This document shows, one piece after another, positions 33,619 to 43,356 of a stretch of 53,384 nt of DNA. Position 1 is the stretch's first letter. Every line of letters starts with the position of its first letter. The notes below the pieces were generated by a model that ran no database searches, was not told the origin of the DNA, and saw only the letters and a list, made by a program, of their open reading frames with translations. Made by a program: the position numbers and the translations under genes. The DNA is from Clostridiales bacterium (GTDB taxonomy: Bacteria > Bacillota > Clostridia > Lachnospirales > Lachnospiraceae), in the NCBI GenBank assembly GCA_012520815.1, contig JAAYNM010000060.1, positions 1 to 53,384 of the forward strand, given 5' to 3'.

Positions 33619-34902
33619 ATGTTAGATATTAAATTTGTGAGAGAAAATCCAGAGATAGTAAAACAAAACATTAAAAATAAATTTCAGGATAACAAGCTTT
33701 CACTTGTAGATGAAGTAATAGCCCTAGATATTGAAAGTAGAGAGACTCAACAGAAGGCAGACTCTTTGAGGGCGAATAGAAACAAGATCTCAAAGCAAAT
33801 CGGTGCATTAATGGCACAGGGTAAAAAAGAAGAGGCTGAGGCTACAAAAAAGCTTGTAACTGAAAATTCTGAAAAATTGGCGCAATTAGAGGCTAAGGAA
33901 GCAGAACTTGAAGATAAAATAAAGAATATAATGATGATTATCCCAAACATTATAGACCCATCAGTTCCAATTGGTAAGGATGATAGTGAGAACGTTGAAA
34001 TTGAGAGATTTGGTGAACCAGTGGTTCCAGAATTTGAAATACCATATCATTCAGAAATAATGGAAAATTTTGATGGTTTGGATTTAGACAGTGCAAGAAA
34101 AGTAGCCGGCAATGGTTTTTACTACCTTATGGGAGATGTTGCTAGACTTCATTCAGCAGTTATTTCTTATGCTAGAGATTTCATGATTAATAGGGGATTC
34201 ACATATTGTGTGCCGCCATTTATGATTAGAAGTGATGTAGTTACTGGTGTTATGAGCTTTGCTGAAATGGATGCCATGATGTATAAAATTGAAGGAGAAG
34301 ATTTGTATCTTATTGGTACAAGCGAACATTCAATGATTGGTAAATTCATTGACACTATTGTTCCAGAAGAAAAATTGCCATATACACTTACAAGTTATTC
34401 ACCATGTTTTAGAAAAGAAAAGGGTGCCCACGGAATAGAAGAAAGAGGAGTATATAGAATTCATCAGTTCGAGAAGCAAGAAATGATAGTTGTATGTAAG
34501 CCTGAAGAAAGTAAAATGTGGTTCGATAAGTTATGGCAGAACACGGTGGATTTATTTAGAAGTTTAGATATTCCAGTTAGAACACTTGAATGCTGTTCTG
34601 GTGATTTAGCAGATTTAAAGATTAAGTCTATAGATGTAGAAGCATGGTCTCCAAGACAAAAGAAATATTTTGAGGTTGGAAGTTGTTCTAACTTAGGTGA
34701 TGCTCAGGCAAGAAGATTAAAGATTCGTGTTAACGCAGATGAGGGAAAATATTTTGCTCATACGCTTAATAATACCGTTGTTGCTCCACCACGTATGCTT
34801 ATTGCATTTCTTGAGAATAACTTACAAGAAGATGGTTCTGTAAGAATTCCTGAAGCATTGAGACCATATATGGGTGGAATTGAAGCAATTACAAAAAAAT
34901 AA
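33619..34902 (+). CDS. serS: Serine--tRNA ligase
   Basis: SerRS charges tRNA-Ser (and tRNA-Sec where present). The N-terminal long coiled-coil arm (about residues 25-105, rich in K/E/A) is followed by the class II core. Visible motifs are LIGTSEHSMIG, CFRKEKGAHGIEERGVYRIHQFEKQE and the motif 3 region NNTVVAPPRMLIAFLEN. The ATG at 33619 follows AGGAGG by 6 nt and gives the usual MLDIKFVREN, 427 residues. A longer frame starting 13 codons upstream lacks an RBS. Confidence 0.97.
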   Translation: MLDIKFVRENPEIVKQNIKNKFQDNKLSLVDEVIALDIESRETQQKADSLRANRNKISKQIGALMAQGKKEEAEATKKLVTENSEKLAQLEAKEAELEDKIKNIMMIIPNIIDPSVPIGKDDSENVEIERFGEPVVPEFEIPYHSEIMENFDGLDLDSARKVAGNGFYYLMGDVARLHSAVISYARDFMINRGFTYCVPPFMIRSDVVTGVMSFAEMDAMMYKIEGEDLYLIGTSEHSMIGKFIDTIVPEEKLPYTLTSYSPCFRKEKGAHGIEERGVYRIHQFEKQEMIVVCKPEESKMWFDKLWQNTVDLFRSLDIPVRTLECCSGDLADLKIKSIDVEAWSPRQKKYFEVGSCSNLGDAQARRLKIRVNADEGKYFAHTLNNTVVAPPRMLIAFLENNLQEDGSVRIPEALRPYMGGIEAITKK

Positions 34903-34985
34903 AATAAAGACATAAAATGTAGTCTCAAACTAATAGCATAAGGCCTAAAACTCAAACTAAAACGTGGAATGAGGTGAAAGAGACA

Positions 34986-36275
34986 TTGAATGAAAAACTG
35001 CTTAAGAATATAAAGAGAGACACAATAACCAACTTACCTTACTTTGATAATTTTTGTATGATAGCTGAAAATGTATTGGCAAAAGAAGATGATAGATATC
35101 ATATTGTGGCCTCCGATATTTCTAATTTTAAGCTAATAAACAAAAACTATGGGTTTTCCCAGGGCGATATTCTCTTGAACAAGCTGATAAAAGACTTTTG
35201 CATGGATAATGAAAGATGTGTTGTAGCTACTCGTATTTATTCAGATCATATTGTTGGATTATTTATTACAGACGAATCAGATGAGACGGTAGTTGAAAGA
35301 GTAACAAAATTCAACAGTAAATTCATTAATGAGAACCAAAAAGATTATCCTATTGTTCCTATTCATATTCATTCTGGAATTTATAAAATAACAAGTAATG
35401 ATGGTCATATTACAAATTACATAGATAGAGCGAATATGGCGCGAAAGGCGGCAAAGGGACACTATAAGATAAATTGTGTAGAGTATAGCGAGGTACTCCT
35501 TAAAGAGCAAGAACGTGTGGCGGAGGTACTTACCGTACTTGAAGAGAACATAAGAAACAAAGAAATAGTTGTTTTATTACAACCGAAAGTAAACATCAAG
35601 TCTCAGAAGGTAGTGGGTGCAGAGGCGTTAAGTAGACTGAAGGATAGTGATGGAAACACAATAAGTCCCGGTGAGTTTATTCCGATTTTAGAAAAAACAG
35701 GTAAAATATTAGATTTGGACAAGTATGTTATTAAGTATGTTTTTGCTATGATGAAACGATGGTATGAATCAGGATATAAAGATATTGTGGTTTCAGTTAA
35801 TCTTTCGAGAATTCATTTTTACACAGATGACATAGCCGAGGAGATTATAAAGGGATATGAAAAACTAAATATCCCCCCAAGTCTTGTAGAATTTGAAGTT
35901 ACAGAATCTGTATTTTTAAGAGATACAGATATGGTAATTGAAAAGATAGGAAAACTCCGCGAATATGGTTTTAAGGTTAGCATAGATGACTTTGGTTCAG
36001 GATATTCTTCCCTAAATCTAATTAGCATTCTGCCAATTGATATTGTGAAATTGGACAAGGGCTTTATAGATACAAGCCTCGATACTAAAAGAGGAAAAGA
36101 TATTATGGGTGGACTGATTAAAATGCTAAAGGATGTTGATTTAGATATTGTTTGCGAAGGAATTGAAACAAAGGAAGTTGAAGAAGTTGTATATAAGTTC
36201 GGATGTAATGAGGTTCAAGGCTATTTGCACGACAAGCCAATAAGTATAGAAGAATTTGAAAGGAAATATTTATAA
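34986..36275 (+). CDS. EAL-domain c-di-GMP phosphodiesterase with degenerate GGDEF domain
   Basis: The C-terminal EAL domain keeps its catalytic signatures: EAL at residue 213 (GAEALSRL), [31 protein letters not shown] and the final QGY. It should therefore hydrolyse c-di-GMP. The N-terminal GGDEF domain is recognisable in [18 protein letters not shown], but the active-site loop reads YSDHI instead of GGDEF, so it cannot be a cyclase and may be regulatory. No membrane segment or sensor is attached. The TTG at 34986 lies 8 nt after GAGGTGA; a GTG at 34974 is the alternative but overlaps that RBS. Confidence 0.88.
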   Translation: MNEKLLKNIKRDTITNLPYFDNFCMIAENVLAKEDDRYHIVASDISNFKLINKNYGFSQGDILLNKLIKDFCMDNERCVVATRIYSDHIVGLFITDESDETVVERVTKFNSKFINENQKDYPIVPIHIHSGIYKITSNDGHITNYIDRANMARKAAKGHYKINCVEYSEVLLKEQERVAEVLTVLEENIRNKEIVVLLQPKVNIKSQKVVGAEALSRLKDSDGNTISPGEFIPILEKTGKILDLDKYVIKYVFAMMKRWYESGYKDIVVSVNLSRIHFYTDDIAEEIIKGYEKLNIPPSLVEFEVTESVFLRDTDMVIEKIGKLREYGFKVSIDDFGSGYSSLNLISILPIDIVKLDKGFIDTSLDTKRGKDIMGGLIKMLKDVDLDIVCEGIETKEVEEVVYKFGCNEVQGYLHDKPISIEEFERKYL

Positions 36276-36289
36276 TCAGGAGGAAAGAA

Positions 36290-37531
36290 ATGTATTCATT
36301 CGATTTAATTAACGATTACGACAAAGAAATTGCGGTGGCAATGCAAAGTGAGATTGAAAGACAAAATTGTCATATTGAGCTTATCGCATCTGAGAATTTT
36401 GTAAGCAAGGCTGTTATGGCAACTATGGGAAGTCCATTAACAAACAAATATGCAGAGGGTTATCCAGGAAAGAGATACTATGGAGGATGCGAATTTGTTG
36501 ATGTAGTGGAAAATCTTGCTATTGAAAGAGCTAAAGAGCTATTTGGTTGCGAGTATGTTAATGTACAACCACATTCAGGAGCACAAGCCAATTTAGTAGC
36601 ATTCTTTGCAATGGTAAATCCAGGAGATACAGTTATGGGTATGAGCCTTGCAGATGGAGGACATTTAACACACGGAAGTCCAGTTAATATTTCGGGAAAA
36701 TATTTTAATATTGTACCATATCATGTGGATGCAGATGGTTTCTTGGATTATGACAATGTATTAGCAGTTGCAAAAAAATTTAAACCAAAGCTTATTGTTG
36801 CGGGTGCTTCTGCATATCCAAGAGAAATAGATTTTAAGAAATTTAGAGAAATTGCTGATGAAGTTGGTGCATTACTTATGGTAGATATGGCACATATTGC
36901 AGGTCTTGTAGCGGCAGGGATCCATATGAGTCCTATTCCTTATGCAGACGTTGTGACTACAACTACTCATAAGACATTAAGAGGACCTAGAGGTGGTATG
37001 ATACTTGCTAGTGCTGAAAGTGCAGCTAAATTTAATTTTAATAAAGCTGTATTCCCAGGAATTCAAGGTGGCCCATTAATGCATGTTATTGCAGCAAAGG
37101 CAGTTTGTTTTAAAGAAGCATTAGATGATGATTTTAAAACATATATGGTTAATGTTAAGGCAAATGCAGCAGCATTAGCAAAGGGTCTTATTTCAAGAGG
37201 ATTTAACCTAGTATCAGGTGGTACAGACAATCATTTAATGTTAGTTGATCTTCAAAATATGAATGTTACTGGTAAAGAGTGTGAAAAACTTCTTGATGCT
37301 GCAAATATAACATGTAATAAAAATGCAATTCCTAATGATCCAGCATCTCCATTTGTTACAAGTGGTATCAGACTTGGTACAGCAGCTGTAACAAGCCGTG
37401 GAATGAAAGAAGAAGATATGGATGTAATTGCAGAAGCAATTTCATTACTTGTTAAGGATGCAAAAACTAATAAAGATAAAGCAATGGAAATGGTTAAGGA
37501 ACTCACAGATAAGTATCCATTGTACAAATAA
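36290..37531 (+). CDS. glyA: Serine hydroxymethyltransferase
   Basis: This PLP enzyme interconverts serine and glycine and loads THF with one-carbon units, feeding the purine formyl transfer steps. Signatures include [24 protein letters not shown], the PLP lysine in [13 protein letters not shown] and [13 protein letters not shown]. The 413 residues match the family. RBS CAGGAGG is strong. It is 14 nt after the EAL gene, so transcriptional linkage is likely even though the functions are unrelated. Confidence 0.97.
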   Translation: MYSFDLINDYDKEIAVAMQSEIERQNCHIELIASENFVSKAVMATMGSPLTNKYAEGYPGKRYYGGCEFVDVVENLAIERAKELFGCEYVNVQPHSGAQANLVAFFAMVNPGDTVMGMSLADGGHLTHGSPVNISGKYFNIVPYHVDADGFLDYDNVLAVAKKFKPKLIVAGASAYPREIDFKKFREIADEVGALLMVDMAHIAGLVAAGIHMSPIPYADVVTTTTHKTLRGPRGGMILASAESAAKFNFNKAVFPGIQGGPLMHVIAAKAVCFKEALDDDFKTYMVNVKANAAALAKGLISRGFNLVSGGTDNHLMLVDLQNMNVTGKECEKLLDAANITCNKNAIPNDPASPFVTSGIRLGTAAVTSRGMKEEDMDVIAEAISLLVKDAKTNKDKAMEMVKELTDKYPLYK

Positions 37532-37610
37532 ATATTTTGAATAAATTGTTTTACAGTAAATAACCACTATAAAGTGAAAGCTATATGTAACTTTTAGGAA
37601 AGGAAATACA

Positions 37611-38714
37611 ATGGCAGGTTCAAGTTTTGGAAATATATTTAAGATTTCTACATGGGGTGAATCCCATGGCAAGGGTATTGGAGTTGTTGTGGACGGATGT
37701 CCTGCAGGTTTAAATCTTTGCGAAGAGGATATTCAAAAATACCTTAATAGAAGAAAACCAGGTCAATCAAAGTATACTACACCCCGTAGTGAAGATGATA
37801 TGGTAGAGATATTATCAGGAGTATTTGAAGGAAAGACAACAGGTACCCCTATTTCTATGGTAGTATTCAACAAAACGCAGAGACCCTCTGATTATACGCA
37901 GATAGCTAATTATTACAGACCTGGACATGCAGATTATACCTTTGATGAGAAGTATGGCTTTAGAGATTACAGAGGTGGCGGAAGGTCTTCGGGCAGAGAG
38001 ACCATTGGCAGAGTGGCTGGTGGCGCTGTGGCAGCATTACTATTAGAAGAACTTGGAATTAAAGTAAATGCATACACAAAATCTATTGGTAATGTTTCAA
38101 TAGATTATGATAGATTTGATTTAGCAATGAGGGATTCAAATCCCGTATCGATGCCGGATGAAGAAGCTGCTAAGCTTGCGGCAGAACTGCTTGATAATAA
38201 AATGGCGGATTTGGATTCCGTAGGCGGTGTAATTGAATGTGTTGTCACAGGGATGAAAAGTGGAATTGGCGAACCTGTATTTGAAAAATTAGATGCAAAT
38301 CTTGCTAAGGCTATTATGTCTATTGGTGCTATAAAGGGTATTGAGGTAGGCGCGGGATTTGAAGTGGCTACAAAATCAGGCTCAAATAATAACGATAGCT
38401 TTACTACAGATTCCGAAGGAAATGTGATTAAAAGAACAAATTATGCAGGAGGGATTCTTGGAGGCATATCAGATGGAAGTGATATCGTACTGAGGGCTGC
38501 AGTTAAACCAACACCATCTATTTTTAAAGAACAAAAAACAATAAACAGAAGCCATGAAGATATTGATATTAAAATCAAAGGACGTCATGACCCTGTTATT
38601 GTTCCAAGAGCAGTTGTAGTGGTTGAAGCGATGACAGCTATAACAATATTAGATATGTTATTACTTAGCATGACTTCTACTGTTTCCAAAATTAAGAATT
38701 TTTTCAAAGAATAA
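37611..38714 (+). CDS. aroC: Chorismate synthase
   Basis: AroC makes chorismate from EPSP with reduced FMN as cofactor. Signature runs are FKISTWGESHGKGIGVVVDG, RRKPGQSKYTTPR, YRPGHADYTFDEKYGFRDYRGGGRSSGRET (in pieces GHADYTFDEKYG and GGGRSSGRET) and GGISDGSDIVLRAAVKPTPS. The product is 367 residues. No other shikimate gene is nearby. RBS AGGAAAGGA precedes the ATG. It ends before a terminator. Confidence 0.97.
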   Translation: MAGSSFGNIFKISTWGESHGKGIGVVVDGCPAGLNLCEEDIQKYLNRRKPGQSKYTTPRSEDDMVEILSGVFEGKTTGTPISMVVFNKTQRPSDYTQIANYYRPGHADYTFDEKYGFRDYRGGGRSSGRETIGRVAGGAVAALLLEELGIKVNAYTKSIGNVSIDYDRFDLAMRDSNPVSMPDEEAAKLAAELLDNKMADLDSVGGVIECVVTGMKSGIGEPVFEKLDANLAKAIMSIGAIKGIEVGAGFEVATKSGSNNNDSFTTDSEGNVIKRTNYAGGILGGISDGSDIVLRAAVKPTPSIFKEQKTINRSHEDIDIKIKGRHDPVIVPRAVVVVEAMTAITILDMLLLSMTSTVSKIKNFFKE

Positions 38715-38731
38715 ACCAACAACAAACCAAG

Positions 38732-38765
38732 CGGGCGCGTAATCTATTCTTACGAGCCCGTTTAT
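38732..38765 (+). terminator. Terminator after aroC
   Basis: CGGGCGCGTAA (38732-38742) pairs with TTACGAGCCCG (38750-38760) with one G-A mismatch, followed by TTTAT. Confidence 0.75.
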
Positions 38766-38842
38766 ATTATATTTGCAATCTTTTTTACTTAAAGTATTGC
38801 CAAATGTGACTGAAATATTCAAATAAGGAATCCCCATAAAGG

Positions 38843-38871
38843 TTGAACAAATAAATATTTTATGATAAAAT
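38843..38871 (+). promoter_or_regulatory. Promoter for tgt
   Basis: TTGAAC at 38843-38848, 17-bp spacer and TAAAAT at 38866-38871. Confidence 0.55.
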
Positions 38872-38923
38872 AATCAAAGTTTGCACTGAAATGTAATACT
38901 ATAATATCTTATCGAGGTAAAGT

Positions 38924-40060
38924 ATGTACAAATTACTTAAACGTGATGGTAATGCTAAACGTGGAGAATTTCACACAGTTCATGGAGTGATACAAACACC
39001 AGTATTTATGAATGTAGGTACGGCTGCTGCTATTAAAGGGGCTGTTTCTACTGAAGATTTACAGCAGATAAAAACCCAGGTTGAACTTTCAAACACTTAT
39101 CACCTACATGTAAGACCGGGTGATGAGATAGTTAAAGCTATGGGGGGACTCCATAAGTTTATGGTATGGGATAAACCTATACTTACAGATTCTGGAGGAT
39201 TTCAGGTTTTTTCACTTGCTGGATTACGAAAGATTAAAGAAGAAGGCGTATATTTCCATTCTCACATAGATGGACGAAAGATTTTTATGGGTCCAGAAGA
39301 GAGTATGCAAATACAATCTAATTTGGCATCTACGATAGCTATGGCATTTGATGAATGTCCACCAGCTAAAGCAGAGAGAAGATATATTGAACAGTCTGTT
39401 GAAAGAACTACTAGATGGCTTGAGAGATGTAAGATAGAGATGGATAGGCTAAATACTCTACCTGATACTATTAATAATAAACAGATGCTTTTTGGTATCA
39501 ATCAGGGCGGAATATTAAGTGATGTCCGAATTGAACATGCCAAACGCATTAGCGAGATGAATCTTGATGGATATGCCATTGGCGGATTAGCTGTTGGTGA
39601 ATCACATGAAGAAATGTACGAAGTTATTGAGGCTACTGTACCATATTTACCATTAGAGAAACCAACATACCTTATGGGTGTAGGAACACCAGCCAATATT
39701 TTAGAAGCTGTAGATAGAGGCGTAGATTTCTTTGACTGTGTTTATCCTAGCAGAAATGGTAGACATGGACATTTATATACAAATAAAGGAAAAATCAATC
39801 TTTTTAATGCTAAGTATGAAAAAGACCCTCTTCCAATAGAAGAAGGTTGTCAGTGTCCGGCTTGTAAGACCTACAGCAGAGCCTACATTAGGCATCTACT
39901 TAAGGCCAAGGAAATGTTAGGCATGCGATTATGCGTATTGCATAATTTGTATTTCTATAATACAATGATGGAAGAAATTCGCTTAGCCATTGAAGAAGGC
40001 AGATATAAAGAATATAAAAATAAAAAACTTGCTGGCATGAATGATGCAGCAAATAACTAG
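38924..40060 (+). CDS. tgt: Queuine tRNA-ribosyltransferase
   Basis: Tgt exchanges guanine 34 for preQ1 in tRNAs with GUN anticodons. The catalytic Asp regions are ILTDSGGFQVFSL and VDFFDCVYPSRNGRHG, and the zinc site is CQCPACKTYSRAYIRHL with a later LHNLYFY. The 378 residues are standard. The short upstream sequence GAGGTAAAGT gives a fair RBS. It precedes yajC by 10 nt, a conserved pairing, although queA and secD are not here. Confidence 0.97.
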   Translation: MYKLLKRDGNAKRGEFHTVHGVIQTPVFMNVGTAAAIKGAVSTEDLQQIKTQVELSNTYHLHVRPGDEIVKAMGGLHKFMVWDKPILTDSGGFQVFSLAGLRKIKEEGVYFHSHIDGRKIFMGPEESMQIQSNLASTIAMAFDECPPAKAERRYIEQSVERTTRWLERCKIEMDRLNTLPDTINNKQMLFGINQGGILSDVRIEHAKRISEMNLDGYAIGGLAVGESHEEMYEVIEATVPYLPLEKPTYLMGVGTPANILEAVDRGVDFFDCVYPSRNGRHGHLYTNKGKINLFNAKYEKDPLPIEEGCQCPACKTYSRAYIRHLLKAKEMLGMRLCVLHNLYFYNTMMEEIRLAIEEGRYKEYKNKKLAGMNDAANN

Positions 40061-40070
40061 GAGGAATATT

Positions 40071-40403
40071 ATGAACAATTTATCAATTTTAGCAGAAGGA
40101 GTATCAGGATCAAATATGATTATCACAATAGTACTTTATATTGTGGTTTTTGGTGGTATTCTCTATTTTCTTATGTATAGACCACAAAAGAAACAGCAGG
40201 AAAAGCAGCAAGCAATGCGTACTTCACTTATGGAATCAATTGAAGTCGGAGATCCAGTACTTACTTCATCAGGATTTTACGGTATAGTTATTGATGTTCA
40301 AGAAGATATGGTTATTGTAGAGTTCGGAAACAATAAAAATTGTCGTATTCCAATGAAAAAAGAAGCTGTAGTTGAAGTAGAAAAGGCAAATGACTCAGAA
40401 TAA
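40071..40403 (+). CDS. yajC: Preprotein translocase subunit YajC
   Basis: A small bitopic membrane protein of 110 residues is associated with SecDF. One transmembrane segment (about residues 18-36, IITIVLYIVVFGGILYFLMY) is followed by the hallmark RPQKKQQEKQQ and a cytosolic domain with GDPVLTSSGFYGIV and VEFGNNKNCRI. AGGAGG precedes the chosen ATG; an earlier in-frame ATG lies within tgt. Confidence 0.95.
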   Translation: MNNLSILAEGVSGSNMIITIVLYIVVFGGILYFLMYRPQKKQQEKQQAMRTSLMESIEVGDPVLTSSGFYGIVIDVQEDMVIVEFGNNKNCRIPMKKEAVVEVEKANDSE

Positions 40404-40437
40404 TATTAAATAATATATAATGAAAGAAGGCATACCA

Positions 40438-41523
40438 ATGAATTTTAATATCGCATCAATATCAGGTGATGGTATCGGCCCTGAAATAGTAAGGGAAGCA
40501 AAAAAAGTCTTAGATGTAGTCGCAAAAAAGTATAATCACACATTTAATTATACAGAAGTACTTATGGGTGGATGTTCAATAGATGCCCATGGAGAACCAC
40601 TTACAAAAGAAGCACTTGAAACAGCAAAAGCTTCAGATGCAGTGCTTTTAGGTGCCGTCGGTGGAACAGTCGGAGTGGATAAATGGTACGATTTAGCACC
40701 AAATCTACGACCAGAAGCAGGTCTTCTTGCAATAAGAAAAGGGCTTGGATTATTTGCTAATCTTAGACCATCTTTTTTGTACGATGAATTAAAAAGTGCA
40801 TGTCCTCTTAAGGAATCTGTTGCAGACGCTGGATTTGATATGATGATAGTTCGCGAACTTACAGGCGGTTTATACTTCGGTGATAGAAAAACTGAGACCG
40901 TGGATGGAGTCGTCACAGCAACAGACACTCTTAAATATGATGAAAATGAAATAAGAAGAATAGCAATAAAGGGTTTTGAGATTGCTATGAAGAGAAGAAA
41001 GAAAATTACTAGTGTCGATAAGGCTAATGTTCTTGATACTTCTAGACTTTGGAATAAAGTCATAGCAGAGGTAGCAAAAGATTATCCTGAGGTCGTAGTT
41101 GAAAATATGCTTGTGGATAATTGCGCAATGCAGTTAGTTAAGAATCCAGCGCAATTTGATGTCATCTTAACAGAGAATATGTTCGGTGATATTTTATCAG
41201 ACGAAGCGAGTATGGTTACAGGTTCTATTGGAATGTTATCTTCAGCGTCACTTGGTGCTACAAAGCTAGGTCTGTATGAGCCAAGTCACGGCGCAGCGCC
41301 TGATATTGCAGGTCAAGATATTGCAAATCCAATCGCGACCATTCTTTCAGCAGCGATGATGCTTCGTTATAGCTTTGATTTAGATAAAGAAGCAGATGCT
41401 GTGGAAGCAGCTATTAAGCAAGTGTTAAAGGAAGATTACAGAACAGTTGATATTATGACTGAGGGAATGAAGCAGGTTAAGTGTAGCGAAATGGGAGACC
41501 TTATTTGCGAGAGAATAGCCTAA
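40438..41523 (+). CDS. leuB: 3-isopropylmalate dehydrogenase
   Basis: LeuB oxidises and decarboxylates 3-isopropylmalate in leucine synthesis using NAD. Motifs include ISGDGIGPEI, the substrate-binding VRELTGGLYFG and TENMFGDILSDEASM, and the NAD site HGAAPDIAGQDIANP. The chosen ATG is 7 nt after AGAAGG and gives 361 residues. The other leu genes are absent. It begins a leuB-ilvD-ilvB group and is only 34 nt from yajC, with no leader attenuator. Confidence 0.96.
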   Translation: MNFNIASISGDGIGPEIVREAKKVLDVVAKKYNHTFNYTEVLMGGCSIDAHGEPLTKEALETAKASDAVLLGAVGGTVGVDKWYDLAPNLRPEAGLLAIRKGLGLFANLRPSFLYDELKSACPLKESVADAGFDMMIVRELTGGLYFGDRKTETVDGVVTATDTLKYDENEIRRIAIKGFEIAMKRRKKITSVDKANVLDTSRLWNKVIAEVAKDYPEVVVENMLVDNCAMQLVKNPAQFDVILTENMFGDILSDEASMVTGSIGMLSSASLGATKLGLYEPSHGAAPDIAGQDIANPIATILSAAMMLRYSFDLDKEADAVEAAIKQVLKEDYRTVDIMTEGMKQVKCSEMGDLICERIA

Positions 41524-41581
41524 ATACAAGTATTTACCTGTTTAGATATATATGGCTTTTGTATAGAAAGGAAGTAATAAA

Positions 41582-43249
41582 ATGAAAAGTGATGCAGTAA
41601 CAAAAGGGATGCAACAGGCACCTCACCGTTCATTGTTTAACGCACTTGGTATGACCAAGGAAGAACTAGAGAGACCATTAATTGGTATCGTAAGTTCCTA
41701 CAACGAAATAGTACCTGGTCACATTAATATTGATAAAATCACCAATGCTGTAAAGATGGGTGTAGCAATGGCAGGAGGAACTCCTATTATGTTCCCAGCA
41801 ATCGCAGTATGTGACGGTATTGCAATGGGTCATACAGGAATGAAATACTCCTTAGTAACTAGAGATTTAATTGCCGATTCTACAGAATGTATGGCTCTTG
41901 CTCATCAATTTGATGCATTAGTTATGATTCCTAACTGTGATAAGAATGTTCCAGGACTTCTTATGGCAGCTGCAAGACTTAATATACCAACAATCTTTGT
42001 AAGTGGTGGCCCTATGCTTGCAGGTCGCGTAAAAGGTTGTAAAACTTCTCTTTCAAGTATGTTTGAAGCAGTTGGATCTTATGCAGCAGGCTCGATGTCA
42101 CTTGAAGAAGTGGAAGAATTTGAAGCAAAAGCTTGTCCAACATGTGGTTCATGTTCAGGAATGTACACAGCAAACAGTATGAATTGTCTTACAGAGGCAC
42201 TTGGTATGGGATTAAGGGGCAATGGTACAATCCCAGCTGTATATTCAGAGAGAATTAAACTTGCTAAACATGCAGGTATGAAGATCATGGAATTGCTCAA
42301 AAATGATATTAAACCAAGAGATATAATGACAAAGGCTGCATTTGAAAATGCATTAACAGTAGATATGGCGTTAGGATGCAGTACAAATTCTATGCTTCAT
42401 TTACCAGCTATAGCCCATGAGGCAGGTGTTGATCTTGATATTGAGATGGCAAATGAAATCAGTGCTAAGACACCTAATCTTTGTCACCTTGCTCCAGCAG
42501 GTAACACATATATGGAAGACCTTAACGAAGCTGGTGGTGTGTATGCAGTAATGAACGAGTTAAATAAAAAAGGACTTCTCAATACAGATATTATTACAGC
42601 TACAGGCAAAACAGTTGGCGAAAATATCGCAGGCTGCATAAATAAAGATACACAAATCATTCGTGATATAGAAAATCCATATAGCCAAGTTGGTGGTATT
42701 GCAGTTCTTCGTGGAAATATTGCACCAGATACTTGTGTTGTTAAAAGATCAGCAGTTGTTCCAGAGATGCTTCAACATTCAGGACCTGCTAGAGTATTTG
42801 ATTGTGAAGAAGATGCTATTGCAGCAATTAAGGGCGGAAAAATCGTCGCTGGTGATGTAGTAGTTATTAGATATGAAGGACCTAAGGGTGGCCCAGGTAT
42901 GAGAGAGATGCTTAATCCAACATCTGCCATTGCAGGTATGGGACTTGGTTCATCAGTTGCTCTTATTACAGATGGTCGTTTCTCAGGTGCATCAAGAGGA
43001 GCTTCTATAGGTCACGTTTCACCAGAAGCAGCAGTTGGTGGTCCTATAGCATTAGTTGAAGAAGGGGATATTATTAGTATTGATATCGATAACAATTCAA
43101 TTAATGTAGAATTATCTGATGAAATTTTAGCTGAAAGAAAAGCAAAATGGCAACCAAAAGAACCAAAAGTTAAAACAGGTTACCTTACAAGATACGCTTC
43201 ACTTGTTACATCAGCAAACAAGGGTGCAGTGCTAAGAAGTACATTATAA
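41582..43249 (+). CDS. ilvD: Dihydroxy-acid dehydratase
   Basis: This iron-sulfur enzyme makes the 2-keto acids of valine and isoleucine synthesis. Cluster and active-site motifs CDKNVPG and [19 protein letters not shown] are clear, with [19 protein letters not shown] near the C terminus. The 555 residues match the family. RBS AGGAAG is good. It sits between leuB and ilvB. Confidence 0.97.
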   Translation: MKSDAVTKGMQQAPHRSLFNALGMTKEELERPLIGIVSSYNEIVPGHINIDKITNAVKMGVAMAGGTPIMFPAIAVCDGIAMGHTGMKYSLVTRDLIADSTECMALAHQFDALVMIPNCDKNVPGLLMAAARLNIPTIFVSGGPMLAGRVKGCKTSLSSMFEAVGSYAAGSMSLEEVEEFEAKACPTCGSCSGMYTANSMNCLTEALGMGLRGNGTIPAVYSERIKLAKHAGMKIMELLKNDIKPRDIMTKAAFENALTVDMALGCSTNSMLHLPAIAHEAGVDLDIEMANEISAKTPNLCHLAPAGNTYMEDLNEAGGVYAVMNELNKKGLLNTDIITATGKTVGENIAGCINKDTQIIRDIENPYSQVGGIAVLRGNIAPDTCVVKRSAVVPEMLQHSGPARVFDCEEDAIAAIKGGKIVAGDVVVIRYEGPKGGPGMREMLNPTSAIAGMGLGSSVALITDGRFSGASRGASIGHVSPEAAVGGPIALVEEGDIISIDIDNNSINVELSDEILAERKAKWQPKEPKVKTGYLTRYASLVTSANKGAVLRSTL

Positions 43250-43318
43250 TCCTTTGCTTTAAATTTTATAAGATAAAATTGGTATTTGAAACATAAGTAT
43301 ATTTGTAATATGCTAGTC

Positions 43319-43327
43319 TGATATAAT
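43319..43327 (+). promoter_or_regulatory. Extended -10 promoter for ilvB
   Basis: TG-A-TATAAT at 43319-43327 is a perfect -10 box with TG extension. No good -35 is at 17 bp, as expected for extended -10 promoters. No T-box or attenuator is seen in the leader. Confidence 0.5.
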
Positions 43328-43356
43328 AAAATGAGACAACAGAGAGGAAAACGAAA

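Noticed and set aside
43250-43356. Attenuator or T-box for branched-chain amino acids before ilvB
   Set aside because: The 107-bp gap holds an extended -10 promoter but no terminator, T-box or leader peptide rich in Leu/Ile/Val.
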